Shown: positions 1 through 6,293, counted from the first letter of the stretch. The stretch: DNA of 10,579 nucleotides from Bacteroidota bacterium (GCA_022709605.1 JAKLIM010000100.1:1-10579), one strand, 5' to 3'. Made by a program: numbers and translations. Notes: generated by a model from the sequence alone, not told the origin.

Positions 1-31
1 GAAAGTTACATTGTTTTGTAATTTTTTAAAT

Positions 32-96
32 CCTCAAACTCTCAAATTTTCAAATTTTCAAACCTTTCAAACCTTTCAAACTCTTCAAACTTTCAA
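32..96. repeat. Degenerate short tandem repeat ending in TCAAA
   Basis: About eight consecutive units of 7-9 bases, each ending in TCAAA or TTCAAA (for example CTCTCAAA, TTTTCAAA, CCTTTCAAA twice), run from about base 32 to base 96. The tract begins outside the DUF4256 gene and continues through its stop codon (TGA, complement of 85-87) into the last codons, which encode Leu-Lys-Val. The unit length varies, so this is a slipped, degenerate array and not a clean microsatellite. No stable hairpin is formed and no function can be read from it. Confidence 0.7.
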
Positions 97-654
97 CCAC
101 CCTCTGAACCCTCTGACTCCATAATACGATTCTGCTCCATTGTGATAGGTAAAAACATGATTGTAACGTCTGTCACAAAATATCGCGCCGCCTAATTTCC
201 TTATTTCGGCAGGAGTGATTACCCAACTCGAAGTCTTGTTGTCGAAATTTCCAAGTTGCTGAAGTTGTCTGTATTGCGATTCGGTTAAAAGCTCGATACC
301 CATTTCGGCAGCCATATCCATGGCGCTGTTAGCCGGTTTATGTTCTTTTCTCGATTCCAACGCTTCGCGATCGTAACAAATACTGCGGCGACTTTTGGGT
401 GTTTCGGCCGAGCAATCCATAAAAATATACTGATCCGATTTTTCATCGTAATCGACCACATCGGGCTCGCCATCTGTTTGTTCCATTTCATCCAGCGACC
501 ACAGTTTTTCTGGATTGAGTTCTAATTTGGCCTGTACTTTAGTCCATTCAATATTTTTATGGCGGTTCATATTTTTTTCAAACCGTGCTTTTAAAACTTT
601 TAAAAGTTCATTTGTTTGCTCAATTGTGAGTTCCTTTTTATTTGCTGTTGTCAT
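85..654 (-). CDS. DUF4256 family protein of unknown function
   Basis: The 189-residue product is recognised as a DUF4256 protein, a family of about this length found in diverse bacteria with no established function. Family-like blocks are visible along the chain: a helical N-terminus with ARFEKNMNRH (residues 23-32), LWSLDEMEQTDGEPDVV (51-67), CSAETPKSRRSICYDRE (81-97), LLTESQYRQLQ (122-132), KTSSWVITP (140-148), DRRYNHVFTYHNGA (161-174) and the terminal RGFRGWLKV (181-189). There is no signal peptide or membrane segment, so it is probably cytoplasmic. It starts 12 bp after the nitroreductase stop on the same strand, so the two are probably co-transcribed from the promoter before the nitroreductase. 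The conserved Cys81, Arg and Asp residues could suggest an enzyme, but that is a guess. The gene appears intact and ends next to the TCAAA repeat tract. Confidence 0.88.
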   Translation of the reverse strand: MTTANKKELTIEQTNELLKVLKARFEKNMNRHKNIEWTKVQAKLELNPEKLWSLDEMEQTDGEPDVVDYDEKSDQYIFMDCSAETPKSRRSICYDREALESRKEHKPANSAMDMAAEMGIELLTESQYRQLQQLGNFDNKTSSWVITPAEIRKLGGAIFCDRRYNHVFTYHNGAESYYGVRGFRGWLKV

Positions 655-666
655 AATCTATTTGTT

Positions 667-1410
667 TTAATCTAAAAATCCTTGTTTTTTCAGTACATTC
701 AGAAATTTTTCGGAGAAAAATTCATTGTTCTTTTTGGTATAGCGAACATCGGTAAATACCTGAGCTAACGTTTCTTTTTTGTTTTCAGTCGCAAAATTTT
801 TGTAAAATTCGCTGTTCTCTTTTTCTGCATAAAGTTGATCAATCTTATCCGAAGTAAAATCTGTATACGTTTCAAAATGAACAATTGATTCCAACGGAAG
901 GCGGTCGGTGAGGGGAGGAGTTTCATCAGGATAACCTACTGTAATTGTTGTTACAGGTACCACCAAATAGGGTAAATTAAGTATGTCTATAATTTCACCC
1001 GCATTGTAAGTCGTAGTTCCCAGGTAACAAATTCCCAATCCCGCACTTTCGGCAGCTACGGCAAAAGTTTGTGCAAAAATCATTGCATCGATGGCAGCAG
1101 CCATAAACGATTGAAAATTATCATAGCCGGGGTTGGCTTCGCGTTGCTCGCACCATTTTGTAAAGCGGTTAAAATCAGCACAAAAAGTCAAGACAACCGG
1201 AGCATTTGTAATCATGGGTTGATTAAAATGAGTGGGCGCTAAGTTTTTCTTGATTTCAGCATCAGTAGTAACCACCACGCTGTAGGCCTGCATGTTACCG
1301 GTATTCGATGATTGGGCTGCCGCATTTAGCAATTCGCTGAGCAACTCATTCGAAACGGGTTGATTGGTGTATTTTCGTATGGTACGACGATTATTTAATA
1401 ATGATATCAT
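667..1410 (-). CDS. NfsA-like nitroreductase / NAD(P)H:FMN oxidoreductase
   Basis: The 247-residue product belongs to the nitroreductase family, homodimeric FMN flavoproteins that reduce nitro compounds, quinones or flavins with NAD(P)H. Visible signatures are the N-terminal phosphate-binding RRTIRKY (8-14), the flavin-contacting SSNTGNMQAY (34-43), AAESAGLGICYLG (119-131) at the start of the core beta sheet, VGYPDE (158-163) and RLPLESIVH (170-178). The roughly 70-residue C-terminal extension after the core is typical of the NfsA/FRP subgroup and not of the shorter NfsB type. No signal peptide is present. The start is the ATG at 1408-1410; a -7 box lies about 27 bases upstream. The DUF4256 gene follows after 12 bp. 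The physiological substrate cannot be assigned from sequence. Confidence 0.9.
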   Translation of the reverse strand: MISLLNNRRTIRKYTNQPVSNELLSELLNAAAQSSNTGNMQAYSVVVTTDAEIKKNLAPTHFNQPMITNAPVVLTFCADFNRFTKWCEQREANPGYDNFQSFMAAAIDAMIFAQTFAVAAESAGLGICYLGTTTYNAGEIIDILNLPYLVVPVTTITVGYPDETPPLTDRLPLESIVHFETYTDFTSDKIDQLYAEKENSEFYKNFATENKKETLAQVFTDVRYTKKNNEFFSEKFLNVLKKQGFLD

Positions 1411-1436
1411 AATTTTATTAGTTTTCGATGAATGTA

Positions 1437-1444
1437 CAAAGATA
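1437..1444 (-). promoter_or_regulatory. Candidate Bacteroidetes -7 box for the nitroreductase/DUF4256 pair
   Basis: On the minus strand this reads TATCTTTG, an exact match to the Bacteroidetes sigma-factor -7 consensus TAnnTTTG, 26 bases before the nitroreductase ATG. The expected -33 TTTG about 19 bases further upstream is not present; the nearest TTTG (minus strand, 1460-1457) is only 12 bases away. The call therefore rests on the -7 box and its position. Confidence 0.45.
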
Positions 1445-1587
1445 ACGAGATAGAGTCAAATTTGTTTGGTTTTAGCAATGATTGAAACTGTTTTTTAGTA
1501 ATTTTACAGCTCATTATTAAACAAATCACTTATTGATTCGTTATATTTTCAAAATTTTTTAAGTATAATTTTTAAAATATCAGAACT

Positions 1588-2043
1588 ATGGCTTTACAAG
1601 TTGGCGATAAAGCTCCCGCCTCATTAGGAGTAAATCAGGATGGAAAAGAAATCCTATTATCGGATTTTGCCGGAAAAAAAGTAGTATTGTATTTTTATCC
1701 CAAAGATCAGACACCGGGTTGCACTGCGCAGGCTTGTAGCTTGCGTGACGGTTATGAAAATTTGCAAAAAGCCGGATACGAGGTGTTTGGCGTTAGTACC
1801 GATTCGGAAGCGTCACATCAAAAATTTATTGCAAAACAAAACTTACCATTTCAGTTAATTGCTGATGTAGATAAAAAACTATCGGAACAATTTGGCACCT
1901 GGGGCGAGAAATCGATGTATGGACGCTCGTACATGGGTATGTTCCGAACCACTTTTATTATCGACGAAAATGGAATTATCGAACGTATAATTTTGCCTAA
2001 AGAAGTGAACACCAAAACACATGCTGCTCAAATTTTAGGATAA
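1588..2043 (+). CDS. bcp: Thioredoxin-dependent thiol peroxidase (peroxiredoxin Q/BCP)
   Basis: The 151-residue protein is a BCP/PrxQ-class peroxiredoxin, which reduces hydrogen peroxide and organic hydroperoxides in the cytoplasm and is recycled by thioredoxin. The active-site segment YPKDQTPGCTAQACSLRD has the peroxidatic Cys45 and the resolving Cys50 five residues later, the same spacing and numbering as E. coli Bcp. The upstream TPGCT and downstream GVSTDS (residues 68-73) and RTTFIID (about 123-129) fit the family. Length is normal for the class and there is no export signal. The ATG at 1588 is supported by the usual start MALQVGDKAP. No strong Shine-Dalgarno site precedes it, as is usual in Bacteroidota. 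A hydrolase gene begins 16 bp after the stop and is probably on the same transcript. Confidence 0.96.
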   Translation: MALQVGDKAPASLGVNQDGKEILLSDFAGKKVVLYFYPKDQTPGCTAQACSLRDGYENLQKAGYEVFGVSTDSEASHQKFIAKQNLPFQLIADVDKKLSEQFGTWGEKSMYGRSYMGMFRTTFIIDENGIIERIILPKEVNTKTHAAQILG

Positions 2044-2059
2044 TTTTTTGCTTTTAAAA

Positions 2060-2671
2060 ATGAATCGGGAAAAACCAAAAATCTATCTTGTTCCAAGATG
2101 GGCCGGGAATATTCATTCCGATTGGTACGATAGTATTTTTGAGTTCATCAAAAATAAATACAATATCACCATTGAAAGGCTTGAAATGCCGAATTGGAAT
2201 GAACCTGATATTGAAAAATCAATTGAGTATTTATCAAATCAAGTTAAACAATTAAACCAGCAAACCTATTTTGTTGGTCATAGTGTTGGTTGTCAGGCAA
2301 TTATTCGCTTTTTATCAAAGCAGTTTCAAGAAAATACTGATCTTCACATTGGTGGTTGCTTGTTTGTAGCTGGCTGGTTTAAAGTTGACCATCCCTGGAA
2401 TACGTTAAAACCGTGGTTAGTTGTAAATGATATTAATTTCAACCTGATTTCAAATAGAATAAATTTCAAACGAATTGTTTTATCAGACAACGACCCTTTT
2501 ACTGCTAATTATTTAGAAAATAAGAGTTTATGGGAAGAAAAATTAAATACGGAAGTTGTAATTTATCCTGAAAGAAAACATTTTAACGAAAGTGAAGAAC
2601 TAAACGTTTTTTCGGAGATTGAGAAAATGATTTTAATCGCAAATAATTTGTTAAATGCTCAGACTAGATAA
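2060..2671 (+). CDS. RBBP9/YdeN-like alpha/beta serine hydrolase
   Basis: Read from the ATG at 2060, the product is 203 residues; an in-frame TTG at 2048 would add only MLLK and is less likely. It resembles the small RBBP9/YdeN alpha/beta-hydrolase family. The N-terminal strand YLVPRWAG (residues 9-16) is followed by SDWY (20-23), the nucleophile elbow GHSVG with Ser75, an acid in SDNDPF (Asp145) and a histidine in ERKHFN (His174), giving a complete Ser-Asp-His triad. No signal peptide is seen, so it is probably cytoplasmic. The substrate of bacterial members is mostly unknown, so only serine hydrolase activity is inferred. It follows bcp by 16 bp and is probably co-transcribed with it. It looks richer in A/T and AAT/ATT/AAA codons than bcp, which may hint at separate acquisition, but this was judged by eye. 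Confidence 0.87.
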   Translation: MNREKPKIYLVPRWAGNIHSDWYDSIFEFIKNKYNITIERLEMPNWNEPDIEKSIEYLSNQVKQLNQQTYFVGHSVGCQAIIRFLSKQFQENTDLHIGGCLFVAGWFKVDHPWNTLKPWLVVNDINFNLISNRINFKRIVLSDNDPFTANYLENKSLWEEKLNTEVVIYPERKHFNESEELNVFSEIEKMILIANNLLNAQTR

Positions 2672-2723
2672 AGTAGTATGAAGTTTCTATTTTGCAATAT
2701 TGTTGTATGGTTAAAATACTTAG

Positions 2724-2874
2724 TTCCGATAGCTATCGGAATCGCTTCGCTCTGAATGACAAATCATTACATCGTTTTATTTTGGAGGGGGTTGGTTGGC
2801 GGCTTCGCCGCCAACCAACCCCCTCCAAAGAATATAAAGTGCTGATTGTCATTTCGAACGGAGTGAGAAATCTC
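2724..2874. repeat. Nested palindromic (REP/MITE-like) intergenic element
   Basis: Three levels of symmetry are packed here. An 18-base perfect palindrome (TTCCGATAG/CTATCGGAA, 2724-2741) lies at the left edge. An outer imperfect inverted repeat follows: the reverse complement of 2742-2766 resembles 2843-2867, sharing TGATT-GTCATT and then a GA-C-G-AG-GA pattern. A perfect long hairpin sits in the centre (2781-2829). The right arm continues as GTCATTTCGAACGGAGTGAG...AATCTC (2848-2874). From memory, motifs of the GTCATTTCGAACG-AGTGAGAAATCT kind recur as dispersed non-coding repeats in Bacteroidetes genomes, so this is probably one copy of such a family. The local rise in G+C relative to its flanks also marks it as an inserted unit. 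No transposase is encoded. Confidence 0.75.
2781..2829. repeat. Perfect inverted repeat, 23 bp arms and 3-base loop
   Basis: The left arm (2781-2803) and right arm (2807-2829) are exact reverse complements, separated by TTC (2804-2806). The stem is G/C-rich in otherwise A/T-rich DNA, so it would fold strongly as RNA or extrude as a cruciform. It lies 109 bases after the hydrolase stop, and no run of T follows it on either strand (the bases after it are AAG AATATAAAG), so it is not a standard intrinsic terminator, although it could protect or stop a transcript. The left arm also has closely spaced GG runs (GGTTGGTTGGCGG), a pattern compatible with a two-tetrad G-quadruplex. Confidence 0.92.
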
Positions 2875-3096
2875 TTTCTACAACTACATTTTAAATGTTT
2901 ACCGGACAATAATGATTTTACAAAATCAAAAGGTTTAATCAGTATGATTTAATTTAATTATTATTTCATATACAAGTAGTTTACAGTTAAATAAATAAAA
3001 TAATGATAATCAGTTTAAACGCTTTGCGCTGTGATAAGTCAAAGTAAACAGATTGCAAAAATTAAATTATTATAAACATTAAAAAACTATTGTATC

Positions 3097-3618
3097 ATGA
3101 AAAAGTATGGAATTGCAGCATTAGCTGTCGCATTTGTTTTTAGTATGGCTGTTTCGGCTCAGAGACCAATGCAGGGACGTCAGGATGGACCAAATCCTGG
3201 ACATAAAAAAGAGTTCAGACAAGAGCATAAAGAAAAACTCTCTCCTAAAAAAAGAGCTGGTTACATGGCTGTCGATATGGACTTGACCGAAGCGCAACGA
3301 AATAAACTTCAGGCTCATTTTGAAAAACAGGACCAGCAACGTGAAGAACACAGAGCGGAAATGTTGAAAATGAAAGATCAGCAAATGAAAAAAAGAGATG
3401 CTATGATCAAAGCAAATGATGCTGAAATGGAAAAAATTCTTGGAACAGAAAAATTCAATGAATTAAAAGCAAAACAAGCGGATCGAAAAAGTAAGGCTAA
3501 ACAATTTAAAAACAAACGTTTCGGAAATCAGGACAAACCGGGTTTTGAGGGCAGACAAGGTCAACAACGCAGATGGGCGCCTCAAATGGAAAAAGAAGCA
3601 CCGGAATTGAAGAAATAA
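3097..3618 (+). CDS. Secreted, basic, Spy/CpxP-like helical protein
   Basis: The 173-residue product begins with a clear Sec signal peptide: KK, a hydrophobic core (residues 5-17) and a V-S-A site, so cleavage after Ala21 is expected and the protein should be periplasmic. The mature chain is strongly charged, rich in Lys, Gln, Glu, Met and Arg, and mostly predicted helix from residue 60 to 140. It contains DLTEAQRNKLQAHF (62-75), which resembles the LTxxQ repeat seen in Spy/CpxP periplasmic stress chaperones, followed by a long EEHRAEMLKMKDQQMKKRDAM stretch. The Gly/Arg/Gln-rich N- and C-terminal flanks are low in complexity. Bacteroidota have related DUF4890-type proteins and it could equally be one of those. 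It is monocistronic: the palindromic element lies upstream and a strong terminator downstream. The envelope chaperone or metal-response role is inference only. Confidence 0.78.
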   Translation: MKKYGIAALAVAFVFSMAVSAQRPMQGRQDGPNPGHKKEFRQEHKEKLSPKKRAGYMAVDMDLTEAQRNKLQAHFEKQDQQREEHRAEMLKMKDQQMKKRDAMIKANDAEMEKILGTEKFNELKAKQADRKSKAKQFKNKRFGNQDKPGFEGRQGQQRRWAPQMEKEAPELKK

Positions 3619-3660
3619 ATATTCATCAAAAACTGATTTAAAATAACATTTCAATAAATT

Positions 3661-3708
3661 AAAAATCAGTGATTGTTCATAATTTGAACAATCTCTGATT
3701 TTTTTTTT
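3661..3708 (+). terminator. Rho-independent terminator of the secreted-protein gene
   Basis: A stem of 16 base pairs with a single T/T mismatch (3663-3678 against 3686-3701; arms AAATCAG-T-GATTGTTC and GAACAATC-T-CTGATTT) encloses the 7-base loop ATAATTT and runs straight into ten T residues (3699-3708). The A run at 3661-3665 can pair with the T run to lengthen the stem. It lies 42 bases after the stop at 3618. The A-rich 5' side means it could also work weakly in the other direction, but no minus-strand gene ends here. Confidence 0.92.
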
Positions 3709-3867
3709 AATGCCTGATAAACAAAAACCTACCTTATTGCATTTTATACTAAGAAAATCTTTTATCCCTACAATTTGAGACTAATTCTTTTAACTTAATG
3801 CAGGACGAAAGGTGTTTCTGTTCGCTTGATATTTAAATTTATTCCAATAATAATATTCACAAACTGT

Positions 3868-4434
3868 ATGAAAAAAACATTAATCATAGTAGCTCACCCA
3901 ATTCACCCTGCTTCAGTAACAACAACGCAAATTGCTGAATATCTTAAAGATACAAATGAGGCAAAATCCGGCGAAATTCAATTTCGGAATTTGATCACTC
4001 TTTATCCCGACTATAAAATCGACAAAAAGGCAGAACAGGAAACTTTGTTGTGGGCAGAAACAGTAGTTTTGCAATTTCCATTTTATTGGTATAGTATTCC
4101 CGGAATATTGAAAACGTGGATAGACGAAGTTTTAGAATACGGTTTTGCTTACGGTAAAACGGGCGATAAATTGAAAGGCAAACATCTTATTCTCTCGTTT
4201 AGTACGGGCGGACCCGCTGAAGCTTACGCACACGGAGCACGCAACAACTACGAAATAGAGGAACTCCTTTTTCCAATTATTCAAACTTCAAATTTAATCG
4301 GTACAATATTGGAAACACCAATCGTGAGTTTTGGTATGCCAAATATTCCGGGCATTGAAACTAATAAAACCGAAACTGTTAAGCGGGCTACCGAACATGC
4401 TGAAAGGCTGTATAATACTGTATTAAGTCTTTAG
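3868..4434 (+). CDS. NAD(P)H-dependent flavodoxin-fold oxidoreductase (KefF/MdaB/YwrO type)
   Basis: Read from the ATG at 3868, the 188-residue product is a Flavodoxin_2-type FMN/FAD oxidoreductase, a cytosolic dimeric family that reduces quinones or related electrophiles with NAD(P)H. The first strand and phosphate loop are MKKTLIIVAHPIHPASV (residues 1-17). The signature block QFPFYWYSIPGILKTW (69-84), followed by IDEVLEYGFAYG (85-96), is the classic flavin-binding and dimer segment of this family. FSTGGP (111-116) is the second flavin-contact loop. An in-frame TTG at 3826 would add a hydrophobic 14-residue extension not expected in the family, so it was not chosen. No Kef K+/H+ antiporter gene is adjacent, so a KefF regulatory role is not supported. 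The 3' end overlaps the convergent trhO gene by 12 bp. Confidence 0.92.
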   Translation: MKKTLIIVAHPIHPASVTTTQIAEYLKDTNEAKSGEIQFRNLITLYPDYKIDKKAEQETLLWAETVVLQFPFYWYSIPGILKTWIDEVLEYGFAYGKTGDKLKGKHLILSFSTGGPAEAYAHGARNNYEIEELLFPIIQTSNLIGTILETPIVSFGMPNIPGIETNKTETVKRATEHAERLYNTVLSL

Positions 4435-5451
4435 TTGAGGTCTCAACCGGCTTTTGAAAATTTTGCTATCGGCATATTTATCAGCATGTTGCAATCGAAG
4501 TTTTTTTCGCTCCTCGACAGGCAATTGAAAAATCGTTTGACATTCTTCGCCACAACAGCCTTCGTATTTCTCAGCACATTCGGCACACTGGATAAAAAGC
4601 AAATGACAATCGTTGTTTGCACAGTTGGTGTGTGAGTCGGCAGGTTTTCCACACTGGTGGCAGCGCGAAATTATTTGTCCATCGACGGATTCGCCCAATC
4701 GTTCATCAAACACAAAGTTTTTACCGTAGAATTTCGATTCAATACCCATTTGCTTGATTTGCTGCGCGTATTCAATTATACCACCGTACAATTGCGAAAC
4801 GTTTTCAAATCCATTGTGAATCAGGAATGAACTGGCCTTTTCGCAACGAATTCCACCGGTACAATACAGTAAAAACGGCTTGTCCTTATCATCTTTGTAC
4901 TTATCAATTACCAACTGAATTTCTTCCCTGAAAGTATCTGCATCGGGACAAAATGCATTTTTGAAACGACCAATTTCACTTTCGTAATGATTTCGCATAT
5001 CCACCACAATAGCATTTGGTTCGTCGAGTGCTTCGTGAAACTCCATTGCAGTAAGATGGTTACCAACTTTCGATAAATCGTAGGTTCCGTGTTTAAGTCC
5101 ATCGGCCACAATTTTAGGGCGGACTTTGATAGTCAGTTTGAAAAATGACTTCCCGTCATCCACAATGGCGTATTTTATGGGTACCTTATTTAGTTCAGGA
5201 ATGGAATACAAAAATTCCATAAACCCGACAAAATTATGTTCCGGTACGCTCATTTGAGCATTTATTCCCTCGTAAGCCACATAAATACGTCCAAAACAGC
5301 CCAATTCGCTCCAGTTACGATACAAATCATTGCGGAATTCCTGCGGATTTTCGATATTGAAATATTTGTAAAACGAGATGGTGCGGCGTTTAAATGTTTC
5401 TTGTTGAAGCTGTTCTTTTAAAATACGACGGTCGATACGATTTTCTAACAT
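4423..5451 (-). CDS. trhO: tRNA uridine(34) hydroxylase TrhO (YceA, rhodanese domain)
   Basis: The 342-residue protein matches TrhO (formerly YceA/UPF0176), which makes 5-hydroxyuridine at wobble position 34 of tRNA in an oxygen-dependent way, the first step toward cmo5U/mcmo5U-type modifications. The N-terminal half has YKYFNIENPQEFR (28-40) and GRIYVAYEGINAQMSVP (54-70). The central rhodanese domain has VVDMRNHYESEIGRF (149-163) and the active-site loop YCTGGIRCEKAS (196-207) with Cys197. The C-terminus is cysteine-rich: Cys264, 267, 277, 282, 289, 292, 299, 300 and 304, spaced as in a zinc-binding module and seen in many family members. Length is within the family's usual 300-350 range. 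It has its own likely promoter at 5474-5502 and converges with the upstream-strand oxidoreductase gene. Confidence 0.95.
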   Translation of the reverse strand: MLENRIDRRILKEQLQQETFKRRTISFYKYFNIENPQEFRNDLYRNWSELGCFGRIYVAYEGINAQMSVPEHNFVGFMEFLYSIPELNKVPIKYAIVDDGKSFFKLTIKVRPKIVADGLKHGTYDLSKVGNHLTAMEFHEALDEPNAIVVDMRNHYESEIGRFKNAFCPDADTFREEIQLVIDKYKDDKDKPFLLYCTGGIRCEKASSFLIHNGFENVSQLYGGIIEYAQQIKQMGIESKFYGKNFVFDERLGESVDGQIISRCHQCGKPADSHTNCANNDCHLLFIQCAECAEKYEGCCGEECQTIFQLPVEERKKLRLQHADKYADSKIFKSRLRPQLKT

Positions 5452-5473
5452 AATGAATAATACGTGATTTTAT

Positions 5474-5502
5474 TAAATGTAACCATGAATTACCCATAAC
5501 AA
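5474..5502 (-). promoter_or_regulatory. Candidate Bacteroidetes-type promoter of trhO
   Basis: On the minus strand TTG (5502-5500) is followed after 18 bases by TACATTTA (5481-5474), a 7 of 8 match to the -7 consensus TAnnTTTG. Spacing falls in the accepted 17-23 range. The -7 box ends 22 bases before the trhO ATG (5451), leaving a short leader. The gap to the RDD stop (5556) is 104 bp, consistent with trhO having its own promoter. Confidence 0.5.
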
Positions 5503-5555
5503 CGAAAACTTAAGATTGTTTCGGTGAATGTATTTTTAACTATTAAGAGTGAAAA

Positions 5556-6293
5556 TTAGCCGGCTGTGTAATAATTATAGTCTTTGAGGAAAGTTTCGAT
5601 TAATTTTTTATCAGAATCGATTTTGTTTGTATGTTTGGTTACACTATAAATTTTTTCTGCTATTTTTTTTAATAAAACTGCATTTTTCGATTTGTTGGTA
5701 AGTTCAAAATTTTCTTTGATAATTCTGATATCATTATCCGAAAATAACATAATCTGATTTCTGTTAAATTGTGGTTGGTAATCTTCGGCCACTTCCATAA
5801 GTATGGTATGACTAATATTGTACTTTGATTTTTCAGAAATTACCGCTGTGCCGGCAGCCAAATCGCCCAAGCGTTGTGTATTTTTTGTGCTTACCATGGC
5901 AATCACACCCGGAATGTAACCCATTTGAATATCCACAATGGCAAAAATCCAACGTACAAAATAATCGAAAAACCCTGCCTGATAGCCATCTATCTTTACC
6001 ACTTTTATTTTCAATAATTTTTTACCAAAAGTTTGCCCTTCCATGGTTGATTCACAAACGAGCGAATAAAACATGATAGGCAAAGATATCAATAACAATA
6101 CTATTGATGAACTGATATCCGGATTATTGAAAAAATGGTTAAAAAAATCATGTAATAAAAATAAAGCCACAAAAACAAAATAGGCAATTTGTATGAGTAA
6201 ATCAATTAAATAAGCCAATATTCTTTCGCCGATTGTAGCCGTGGTAAAAAATAAATTAATATTTTGAGTTGTATTTATATGTAAATTTGACAT
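5556..6293 (-). CDS. RDD family membrane protein with a cytosolic C-terminal extension
   Basis: The 245-residue protein carries an RDD domain (about 18-155), named for conserved Arg and Asp residues: ERILAYLID (23-31, Arg24 and Asp31), GQTFGKKLLKIKVV (86-99) and RLGDLAAGTAVI (141-152). Hydrophobic segments are visible at about 25-48, 62-81 and 111-134, so it is an inner-membrane protein. About 90 polar residues follow, including LFSDNDIRIIKENFEL (183-198), probably a soluble tail. RDD proteins occur widely near MoxR/DUF58 loci, and some have been linked to Na+/H+ transport or envelope stress, but the role of this subgroup is unknown. It starts only 24 bp from the divergent SpoIIM-like gene, which supports membership of the same functional locus. 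Its promoter must lie within the coding start of that neighbour; no clear match was found. Confidence 0.92.
   Translation of the reverse strand: MSNLHINTTQNINLFFTTATIGERILAYLIDLLIQIAYFVFVALFLLHDFFNHFFNNPDISSSIVLLLISLPIMFYSLVCESTMEGQTFGKKLLKIKVVKIDGYQAGFFDYFVRWIFAIVDIQMGYIPGVIAMVSTKNTQRLGDLAAGTAVISEKSKYNISHTILMEVAEDYQPQFNRNQIMLFSDNDIRIIKENFELTNKSKNAVLLKKIAEKIYSVTKHTNKIDSDKKLIETFLKDYNYYTAG

Larger units (their letters stand above)
2672..3096. other. Gene-free 425 bp stretch with a nested palindromic element
   Basis: No convincing gene lies between the hydrolase stop and the secreted-protein start. Bases 2724-2874 hold the palindromic repeat element described separately. The remainder, 2885-3096, is very A/T-rich and probably contains the promoter and leader of the gene at 3097. 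A match to TTG-N17-23-TAnnTTTG was looked for there and not found. A small 8-base palindrome GTTTAAAC (3013-3020) and a weak CTTTG/CAAAG pair around 3022-3044 are present and have no clear meaning. Confidence 0.7.

Noticed and set aside
1482..1573. Possible promoters of bcp (TAATTTTA, TATATTTT and TAATTTTT boxes)
   Set aside because: Each misses the final G of TAnnTTTG and none has a TTG at 17-23 bases upstream; such near matches are expected by chance in A/T-rich DNA.
2048..2059. TTG as start of the hydrolase
   Set aside because: It would add only four residues (MLLK) before a good ATG at 2060 that fits the family N-terminus.
2692..2952. An 86-codon open frame across the palindromic element
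   Set aside because: It reads straight through the perfect hairpin and outer repeats, has no recognisable domain or start context, and its peptide is only the translation of repeat DNA.
3121..3654. Minus-strand open frames opposite the secreted-protein gene
   Set aside because: They are Phe/Leu/Ser-rich mirror readings of a Lys/Glu-rich gene with a clear signal peptide; no start context or domain.
3826..3867. TTG start giving a 14-residue extension on the oxidoreductase
   Set aside because: The extension is hydrophobic and unlike the family, whose members begin right before the first beta strand as the ATG at 3868 does.
3868..4434. KefF assignment, the ancillary subunit of a K+ efflux system
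   Set aside because: No kefB/kefC-type antiporter gene adjoins it, and the motif is shared with MdaB/YwrO quinone reductases.
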